Assembly (NCBI GenBank): GCA_964510065.1
Contig: CAZEAC010000090.1
Location: forward strand, 1-18,854
Source of the DNA: CAZEAC01 sp964510065
GTDB lineage: Bacteria > Bdellovibrionota_C > UBA2361 > CAIXSY01
Direction of reading: 5' to 3'
Length of the DNA stretch: 18,854 nt
Shown: piece by piece, positions 13,019 through 18,854 of the stretch
Position numbering within the stretch: the first letter of the stretch is position 1
Layout: every line of letters begins with the position of its first letter
Made by a program: the position numbers and the translations under genes
Notes under the pieces: model-generated
The model's input: the letters and a program-made list of their open reading frames with translations, nothing else
Database searches by the model: none
Told to the model about the DNA's origin: nothing

Positions 13019-16000
13019 ATGACCGCCAAATCTTTGCTCTCTGTAGTAGTGATTCTCCAGGCCCTAACGTTCGTGGCCAGTCGGTACTCACTCGCGCAGC
13101 AGCCCTTATCGGGGAGCGCGCCCTATGTTACCGTTGAAGCTTCGCCTCCCTCAGTTACCCTGCAAACCCTTCAGTCCAGCTTTATCGGCATGAGATTAAA
13201 ACGCAGGCTTTTGGGAGACACCGATTGGAACTTTACTTTAGTGACACTTCCTGGGTCGGTACAGTCGTATCGAGATAGCACCGTTCAGAGTGGTAAAGTC
13301 TATGAATATAATCTTGTTCCCCTGCAAGATTACGGCTACGAAGCAGAACAGTTATCGGTGATATTGACTGCCGTCGTTGGGCAGCCACCTGTTCAACTAC
13401 GTGCAGTACAAGAGCAACGCGGAATCATCGCGTTGTTAATCGATGCAGATCTTTCCGCGGAGATTTCAATAGAAGTGCGCCGACTTGCTCAAGACCTGGT
13501 TGGAGACGGATGGCAGGTAATTCAGCACATTGTCCCTCGATCAACGCCGGTACCTGAAGTGAAAGCGCTTCTGAGAAATATTTACCAGCAACATGGCGCC
13601 TCATTTAAATCGGCAATGCTGTTGGGGCATCTGCCGGTTCCCTTCTCTGGAGCAACTGCGTGGGATGGGCATCAAGTTGAGCACTCCAATGCCTGGAGTA
13701 CTGATCGGTACTATACCGACTTAGATGGGAATTGGTCCGATATTAACGACGCGTATGCCGGATCTTTGGATGTCTATACTGAGGTAAGTCCGCGCTTCGC
13801 AGGGCGCAACTTTCCTAATGATGGTCGCTTTGATGAGGGCCAGACACCGAGCGCCCAGGAGATCTCGGTTGGTCGAGTAGATTTCTATAACCTTCCGGCG
13901 TTTCTCCCGAAAAGTGAAGCCTATTTGCTTAAAGAATATCTTAATAAGAATCATCGATACCGACAGGGCGAGCTACAGGTGCCAAAGCGCGCTGTGGGAT
14001 TTGATTATGGAAACCCGTGGACTGATCCTGGTGATATGGTCAGGGATTTGGCCAGCTACTTTGGCAAAGATAGAGCCTACCTAGGCGATCCCTTTGCGTT
14101 CGCAGAAGGGCCAGCGGGTGGCAGTTATCTCGCTGGAAAATTTTCTGACGCTGGCTTTTATCAGGGCATGCACCATTCCCAATTCCAATCGAGAGTTATC
14201 GCGGGGAAGGATATTAAAATAGTTTTTATGGAGCTGTTCGGAAGCTATTTTGGAGATTTTGATGTTTCCGATAACTTCTTGCGCGCGGCTTTGGCATCCG
14301 GCTCTCATACACTCGCCACCATTTATCGTATCAATCAAATAAAGCTCGACCCCCTATACCTCGGGGACACCATTGGTGACTGCGCCAATACGACTGACCT
14401 TGTTTACGTTAATTTGCAGGGCGATCCGTCACTGAGGATACAGCAGGTTAAGCCTGTGCGTAATCTGCGAGGTGCCATTAACGCTGGCCGTCTGGAGCTT
14501 AGTTGGGCTCCCGCGACCGATTTGAATTACGGCTATCATGTTTACCAATCTTCGAATTCTGAAGGGCCCTTTGTCCGGCTAACCACGGAGCCAATTACCG
14601 CATCGACATTCGATGTCGGAGCTGCGACATCGTCCACTTCGACGTATATGGTACGTACTGTTTCGTTGGAAACTTTTGGTCGAGGAAGTTTTTTCAATTT
14701 AAGTCAGGGAAGCTTTCTTACGTTGGATATCAGTCCGTCTGGAGCTGGCTTTGCAGTTCGGGTAGTTGACCCTCAGGTGACGCCCGCGCCGCTTACAGAC
14801 CCCGCACCTGTAGATTTCAGCCCAAAGATTCCCGCAATAAATGCTGCGACGGTAATTCCTGCCTCGGCTGGGCCTGGTCAGATAATTAAGTTACAACTCG
14901 AATGGACTCCCGGGCCGCTTGATTACGGATACTACGAAGTCGCTGTAAAGTTGAAGAATTCGACATCGGAGTTCACCTTGGACTCTCATTTTTTTCCAGT
15001 GATGACGGATCGGTGGATCGGCCAGGTACGCTACGAGGTCCCAATACGAGTCTCAGAACAGATAGCAGCAGGAATTTACGATCTCCAGGTGCATCTTTAT
15101 AGCGGCGGGAATATTCCTCGTCTGAACCCGGGAGTCGGCGCGACAGCAATAACGCCTCAGATTGTGAAAGTCGGGGCCTTTACAGTCTTACAGAGTCAAC
15201 TCCCGCCTCATATTGCGAGTAATCTCAGAATTGCCTCGTCTGGAGACCTGCAGCCTGGACAGACCGTTCCAATCCTTTGGGACTCCCAAGGTCTCAGTTC
15301 TATTAGAATCGAGGCAGTCGATAGTTCCGGCAATACCTCTCTCAATACAGTGACGCCGGGCGCTATTCCCAATACCGGCGTCTTCAATTGGACCATTCCT
15401 CACGGCGCATTCGGTGGCCTTGCCCAACGGGATTTCAGATTGCTTCTCTCGAGTGACAGGTACTACAGCGCAAGGACTCTTTCTCAGTCGACGTACCATT
15501 TCGTCGATAATATACCGCCCGCCACCCCGAGTAATATTAGAGCGCTCTATAGCTTCGAAGCCTCAACAAATAAGCCTAAGATCACAGTTGTCTGGGACTA
15601 TCCCAGCGATGCAGAGTCGCCGTATTATCGGCTGTTTCAGAGGGCATCTGGAGCCACGTATGGCGAGCCAATTGATTTTATTGAAATACCGCAATATGAG
15701 TTTTTTGATTTTGTGCCGGGCCTTTATTACTTTAAAGTTGTGGCGGTCGATCTCGCAGGAAATGCTGGTCCGATGAGCAGCGAGGTCGCAATTAATTTCC
15801 CTTCATTGAACGCAGATAGTGATAATGATGGTGTGGGTGACTATCTCGATTGCGCAAGCGCTGACGGAAATAGTTGGCGTGTCCGTGCGTACCCGGATTA
15901 TGATCGTGATGGCGTGCGAGATGCAGCGGTGGAGTTGGCGGTACCGTGTTTCGGCGCTACTCCCAAAGATGGCTTCACGGTCATTGCTTCCGCAATTGAC

Positions 16001-16120
16001 AATTGTCCTTTTGATCGTCCTAACCCGGATCAGCGAGACTCAGACCACGATGGATTTGGTGATGTCTGCGACTATGAAAATCCGCCTGGAGTTCCTTCAG
16101 GAATACGAGTTGTATCTTGA
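13019..16120 (+). CDS. Large secreted protein: C25-peptidase-like domain, Fn3-like domains, TSP3 repeats
   Basis: A 1033-aa exported protein with a signal peptide (about 1-26, VASRYSLAQQ at the end). Residues about 125-475 resemble the gingipain (C25) caspase-like fold: LLIDADLSAEISIEVRRL near 139, AMLLGHLPVPFSG near 199, an acidic DLDGNWSDINDAY near 234, and a late GDPSLR near 468. At the strand where C25 enzymes carry the catalytic Cys, the sequence reads VFMELFGSYFGDFDVSDN, with no Cys, so it may not be an active protease. Fibronectin-III-like modules lie at about 480-570 and 830-925. The C-terminus has thrombospondin type 3 calcium repeats (DSDNDGVGDYLDC near 933, DYDRDGVRD near 960, DSDHDGFGDVCD near 1007). 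Expected to be surface-bound or extracellular. The start ATG 13019 lacks a clear ribosome-binding site. Confidence 0.75.
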   Translation: MTAKSLLSVVVILQALTFVASRYSLAQQPLSGSAPYVTVEASPPSVTLQTLQSSFIGMRLKRRLLGDTDWNFTLVTLPGSVQSYRDSTVQSGKVYEYNLVPLQDYGYEAEQLSVILTAVVGQPPVQLRAVQEQRGIIALLIDADLSAEISIEVRRLAQDLVGDGWQVIQHIVPRSTPVPEVKALLRNIYQQHGASFKSAMLLGHLPVPFSGATAWDGHQVEHSNAWSTDRYYTDLDGNWSDINDAYAGSLDVYTEVSPRFAGRNFPNDGRFDEGQTPSAQEISVGRVDFYNLPAFLPKSEAYLLKEYLNKNHRYRQGELQVPKRAVGFDYGNPWTDPGDMVRDLASYFGKDRAYLGDPFAFAEGPAGGSYLAGKFSDAGFYQGMHHSQFQSRVIAGKDIKIVFMELFGSYFGDFDVSDNFLRAALASGSHTLATIYRINQIKLDPLYLGDTIGDCANTTDLVYVNLQGDPSLRIQQVKPVRNLRGAINAGRLELSWAPATDLNYGYHVYQSSNSEGPFVRLTTEPITASTFDVGAATSSTSTYMVRTVSLETFGRGSFFNLSQGSFLTLDISPSGAGFAVRVVDPQVTPAPLTDPAPVDFSPKIPAINAATVIPASAGPGQIIKLQLEWTPGPLDYGYYEVAVKLKNSTSEFTLDSHFFPVMTDRWIGQVRYEVPIRVSEQIAAGIYDLQVHLYSGGNIPRLNPGVGATAITPQIVKVGAFTVLQSQLPPHIASNLRIASSGDLQPGQTVPILWDSQGLSSIRIEAVDSSGNTSLNTVTPGAIPNTGVFNWTIPHGAFGGLAQRDFRLLLSSDRYYSARTLSQSTYHFVDNIPPATPSNIRALYSFEASTNKPKITVVWDYPSDAESPYYRLFQRASGATYGEPIDFIEIPQYEFFDFVPGLYYFKVVAVDLAGNAGPMSSEVAINFPSLNADSDNDGVGDYLDCASADGNSWRVRAYPDYDRDGVRDAAVELAVPCFGATPKDGFTVIASAIDNCPFDRPNPDQRDSDHDGFGDVCDYENPPGVPSGIRVVS

Positions 16121-16214
16121 TGCCGTGTTAAATAAACTCGAAGAGCTTCCTTAGTTGATTAAATATTGTCCAAGGCTACCAACAATAATGGCCTCGCTAC
16201 ATGGAGTCGTCGAA

Positions 16215-17165
16215 ATGATCCAAAAACTGAGAAAAACATTTCTTTGTCTAGTGACTCTCCTGGTTACTTCAAGCGCCAGCGCAGATCTCTTAGTTGATGC
16301 CGGTCAGCGCGCGATGTTGACAGTTAGTGTTACGATCCAGGGCGACGTTGAGCAAAAAAAGGGAATTCGTGATGAAGTGGTAAAGTGGTCGACAAAGCGC
16401 AGCTTCGAGGCAAAGGTCGAAATGGTTTCGGAGAAACCTGAGAAAGTTAGCTATTCGGGTAGCTTCGATGAGCAGGGCGGGTCGCCTCGAGCAGTACTAG
16501 AGGATCTTCAAAAACAGGCGACTGAGTGTGGACAAAACCAGGCCTGCCAGATGCGAATTGCGCTGCAGATGATGAATTCGCCAGCTCTGAGAGGCGCTAA
16601 AGACGCAGCTCCTCGGTACCAGGTATGGCGCGCGGTGAAGAATGGCGGTCTGGTCGAGGCGTCTGGCAGTCACGTCGAATCTCTGCATACGGTATTTTAT
16701 ACAGCGGCACGTGAGACTACCGATTGCACCATGACGGCCCCGAAAGTATCGCCTGAATTGATCAATAACGACCCAGGGTCTGAAGCACAATGGGCAGCAC
16801 GGAGCAAAGAAGCAGTTGATAGCAGCGCTCGTTCGTTTCTTATCGAAGTCGACAGTTCAGACAAGAAGGGAGTGCTCACTGTTACGTCATTTTTGACTGT
16901 TGGGTCCGGCAACATAGAGTGCGTTCAGAATATCGGGTCGGGACCGGAAACCTCGCAGCATTCCACTTCTGCCACGCTGCTCCCGGCGGACAACGCCGAG
17001 GCGCCACTAAAGGTGCCCGGTATCGCTTCTGACAGCGAGATCTTTGCAAGCGGCTCAGCCAGTATTAAGAGCAACCAGAAATTAAATAACCTTGGCGTTG
17101 GCTTCGCAGTCGATGTAGTTGCTCCACTAGATATCGAGGTAAAGTGGGAACTTAAAAAATTTTGA
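16215..17165 (+). CDS. Exported hypothetical protein
   Basis: A 316-aa protein I do not recognise. It begins with a Sec signal peptide (MIQKLRKTFLCLVTLLVTSS, cleavage probably after SASA), then a mixed alpha/beta domain. Cysteines cluster as TECGQNQAC (CX5C), with a pair further on (TTDC...NIEC), so disulfides are plausible in the periplasm. The frame is open 20 codons upstream, but ATG 16215 is chosen because GGAG lies 8 nt before it and the signal peptide starts there. It follows the large secreted protein by 94 bp on the same strand, so the two may be cotranscribed and work together outside the cytoplasm. It is convergent with the minus-strand lipoprotein gene, 16 bp away, with no clear terminator between them. 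Confidence 0.7.
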   Translation: MIQKLRKTFLCLVTLLVTSSASADLLVDAGQRAMLTVSVTIQGDVEQKKGIRDEVVKWSTKRSFEAKVEMVSEKPEKVSYSGSFDEQGGSPRAVLEDLQKQATECGQNQACQMRIALQMMNSPALRGAKDAAPRYQVWRAVKNGGLVEASGSHVESLHTVFYTAARETTDCTMTAPKVSPELINNDPGSEAQWAARSKEAVDSSARSFLIEVDSSDKKGVLTVTSFLTVGSGNIECVQNIGSGPETSQHSTSATLLPADNAEAPLKVPGIASDSEIFASGSASIKSNQKLNNLGVGFAVDVVAPLDIEVKWELKKF

Positions 17166-17181
17166 GGCGGTGTTCACATAT

Positions 17182-18300
17182 TTACTCCGCGACAACAAAG
17201 CTTTCTCCCTTCACGGTCAAAATGCGTTTCTGGCGTTGCGCAATTCTTTCGCCGCTAAACTGAGTCTTTCCTGTAATGCCTTCGCACGGCTTCGAAAGCC
17301 AAGCGTGCGAAATAGCCTCTGAACTAGAGAAAGGTCGGACTTCTTCGATGCATGTAATCAAATCATAGCCTAGCGCAGTCGCGCCAAGCGTGATGCCATC
17401 GGGTTCCACGCCATATTTTGCAGAGTAGCGAGCCTTCAGCGCGGCATTATCGCTCCAGGCTTGAAGTAAATAAATTCCCTCGGCATCATGTCCAAGCGTT
17501 ACGCGATCGGCCTCGAAGAAAGAGTCGCCTACAAGTATCTTCCCACTAAACGTGGCGCTTCGCACTGCTTTGATAAAAGCAACGAGTGCCTCATTGGGCA
17601 GAGCCGCGAAGATAGTGTCGCACTGCTCATTTTTTGCGCGTGCAACAATTGCTGCGAAGTCGGCCCCGGCGGAATCAGCAACTTCATTAAATACTATGGT
17701 ATTCCCTTGTGATTTCGCTTCTTCAATAAACGCTTTGCTCTGAGTGTCGAAGGGTTCGGCAGTTGAAGAAATTACACCGAACCTATAGCTCTTCAGTTTT
17801 TTACCCGCGAATCTTGCGAACTCGGCAAAGGATTGCTCGGTTGAATAGCCGAAGCCAAATACATTTGTCCCGAGTGCAGCGACCTTTTCGGTAACGTTCC
17901 AAACTGGGACTGCGAGGATGTTCGCTTGTTTTAAATAGGCTGCAGCGGGCGCGAGATCGGCGGTTTGCCAGTACACAACGAGCGGAACTGTTCCGGATGC
18001 AAGGAGCGACTGCACGGAGGTGTCGTTGGGAGCCCCCTGAGTTCTACTAAGAAGCGTACGTTTTACGCCGGCTGGAGAATTTGACTCAGCGGCAAGCTCC
18101 ATTCCCTGTTCAAACGCCTTCGCCGCAGCTTCATCAGGTGCAGGGCCGCGTAAGAATGCGGCTATGCTCATCGTTTCTTGCTTTTGAGCGGTCGATGAAA
18201 CTTCATTCGACGTACTCGCCGAGTCAGAGTGGTCCGAGGAACAGGCAGCAGCACAGAGAACCATAGATGTAATTAAGAAGATAACAGTGGCACTTTTCAT
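17182..18300 (-). CDS. Branched-chain-amino-acid-type ABC substrate-binding lipoprotein
   Basis: A 372-aa periplasmic-binding-protein type I fold protein of the LivJ/LivK (Peripla_BP_6) class. These capture amino acids or related small molecules for an ABC importer or a sensor. The N-terminus is a lipoprotein signal (MVLCAAAC, lipid-modified Cys probably residue 20). Family features include LLASGTVPLVVYWQTADLAP (about 100-119), NVFGFGYSTEQSFAEFARF, the hinge-crossing YRFGVISSTAEPFD, QCDTIFAALPNEALVAFIKA and the C-terminal GITGKTQFSGERIAQR. No permease or ATPase genes are next to it, so it is an orphan here. ATG 18300 is chosen over upstream codons because GGAG lies 8 nt before it and the signal peptide starts there. 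Confidence 0.85.
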   Translation of the reverse strand: MKSATVIFLITSMVLCAAACSSDHSDSASTSNEVSSTAQKQETMSIAAFLRGPAPDEAAAKAFEQGMELAAESNSPAGVKRTLLSRTQGAPNDTSVQSLLASGTVPLVVYWQTADLAPAAAYLKQANILAVPVWNVTEKVAALGTNVFGFGYSTEQSFAEFARFAGKKLKSYRFGVISSTAEPFDTQSKAFIEEAKSQGNTIVFNEVADSAGADFAAIVARAKNEQCDTIFAALPNEALVAFIKAVRSATFSGKILVGDSFFEADRVTLGHDAEGIYLLQAWSDNAALKARYSAKYGVEPDGITLGATALGYDLITCIEEVRPFSSSEAISHAWLSKPCEGITGKTQFSGERIAQRQKRILTVKGESFVVAE

Positions 18301-18543
18301 GATTAATTCTCCAAGATAGCTGGACGAGCGTAATGCGAGAACGGAATTTTGCACAGTGAAAAAGCGCAGCTCAAAAGTGCGATTAGTAGGTAAACACGGC
18401 TCTGGGGTAGGGGGCGGATCATCGTGACGCTGATTCTGTGAGCCGCGGTGCTATGAGTAGTTGTAGGTTAGAAGAGGCGGTGAAAACAGAGGTTGTAGGT
18501 AGCATGCCTGGAGCTGCTGAATGGTCCCACCTGTGTAGATTGC
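18301..18543. other. Intergenic region upstream of repeat copy 2
   Basis: No gene is seen. It holds the upstream region of the lipoprotein gene (minus strand). A possible long stem pairs CGGCTC (18397-18402) with GAGCCG (18440-18445). A GTGCGAT at 18377 superficially resembles a group II intron 5' end, but I could not trace the conserved domain I features after it. Confidence 0.5.
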
Positions 18544-18701
18544 CTCGGAGACCGCGCGCAAGCAATTGAAAATCAATTCGGACAATGTCCTAAGCGAGGC
18601 ACTATTCGTTAGGTAGAAAATTTATCTACGTTCCAGTTCTGAATCAATAACTACCTGGAGTTCAAATCGGATTTTTCGGTTCTTTGCGCGCGGTCTCCGA
18701 G
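18544..18701 (+). repeat. Structured repeat, copy 2: 158-nt element with 18-bp terminal inverted repeat, next to RT
   Basis: The ends are perfect inverted repeats: CTCGGAGACCGCGCGCAA (18544-18561) and its complement (18684-18701). Inside are small hairpins AATTG/CAATT (18564-18578), GGAC-AAT-GTCC (18580-18590), a stem 18591-18611 with one bulged A, and AACT-A-CC-T-GGAGTT (18649-18662). The first 133 nt match 10676-10808. The element ends 17 nt before the reverse transcriptase ATG. The first arm ends in A followed by GC, the same step at which retron RNAs place the branching G, and the region before the second arm is T-rich (GGATTTTTCGG). It is a candidate non-coding RNA used by the RT, or a MITE-like repeat. 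No long msd-type hairpin is obvious in the 3' half. Confidence 0.85.
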
Positions 18702-18718
18702 AGAATCCACAAGGGGAG

Positions 18719-18854
18719 ATGCTAGAGCGAATCGTAGACGGTGAGAATGTGAAACGGGCGTGGCGTCAGGTGAGACGAAATCACGGAGCCCCTGGAACTG
18801 ACGGGATGACGGTCGAGGAGTTCCCCACGTATGCCCGTTCTCACTGGGAGACGG
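18719..18854 (+). CDS. Group II intron-type reverse transcriptase, N-terminus only (cut by window edge)
   Basis: ATG 18719 opens a frame that runs off the window after 45 complete codons. It contains ENVKRAWRQVRRNHGAPGTD directly followed by GMTVEEF. This is the RT-0/RT-1 opening of group II intron-type reverse transcriptases and maturases (the LtrA class), where N.GAPG.DGMT is a signature. The frame is open upstream to a TAG at 18614-18616 but has no other ATG, GTG or TTG, so this is the first standard start. AAGGGGAG lies immediately before it, unusually close for a ribosome-binding site. The catalytic YADD region, maturase and endonuclease domains lie outside the window, so activity and subclass cannot be judged. 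Context is unusual: a 158-nt inverted-repeat element ends 17 nt upstream, and no intron 5' half was recognised. Confidence 0.8.
   Translation, partial: MLERIVDGENVKRAWRQVRRNHGAPGTDGMTVEEFPTYARSHWET

Noticed and set aside
18377..18383. GTGCGAT as the 5' end of a group II intron carrying the RT
   Set aside because: Only about 340 nt separate it from the RT, and I could not trace conserved domain I-III features. The repeat boundary at 18544, proven by copy 1, also falls inside the would-be intron. Not excluded, but unsupported.
18544..18701. Integron attC site
   Set aside because: The size and inverted-repeat form fit loosely, but the GTTRRRY / RYYYAAC core sites are missing and no integrase or cassette array is seen.

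Overview
The window looks like chromosomal DNA of a Gram-negative bacterium of moderate GC. Evidence is the housekeeping genes (serS, hemD, a RecD2-type helicase), several Sec signal peptides, a probable lipoprotein and a large secreted protein with thrombospondin type 3 calcium repeats. That mix would fit a deltaproteobacterial-like lineage (for example Myxococcota or Bdellovibrionota), but the sequence alone does not settle the taxonomy.

Layout. 1-598: gene-poor, hairpin-rich DNA ending in a strong intrinsic terminator, possibly an untranslated RNA plus a 47-codon ORF. 648-1568: an EamA/DMT transporter on the plus strand, convergent with a minus-strand run (4477 down to 1565) of four envelope proteins: a secreted Thr/Pro- and Cys-rich protein, two anchored alpha-helical proteins and a small coiled-coil membrane protein. 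4803-7007: RecD2-type helicase. 7211-7663: unrecognised gene. 7664-8259: non-coding DNA packed with perfect hairpins. 8260-10326: hemD and serS, probably cotranscribed. 10460-11596: accessory island with a small acidic ORF, an orphan copy of a structured repeat and two paralogous small membrane proteins. 11808-12863: double-module Lrp/AsnC-type regulator. 13019-17165: large secreted C25-peptidase-like/TSP3 protein and a second exported protein. 17182-18300: branched-chain-amino-acid-type binding lipoprotein. 18719-18854: first 45 codons of a group II intron-type reverse transcriptase (RT), cut by the window edge.

The most unusual signal is at the right edge. A 158-nt element bounded by a perfect 18-bp inverted repeat (18544-18561 / 18684-18701) ends 17 nt before the RT start codon. 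A second copy lies about 7.9 kb away (10676-10808), with 116 of 133 positions identical and no gaps. In its first 65 positions all five differences fall in hairpin loops or swap a G-C pair for a G-U pair, which suggests a selected RNA. The layout (long closing stem, an A-GC step at the end of the first arm, small hairpins, RT directly downstream) resembles a retron msr-msd locus, but the RT N-terminus is group II-like. A MITE-type repeat that happens to sit beside an RT is the main alternative.

No CRISPR array, tRNA, rRNA or transposase gene was recognised.
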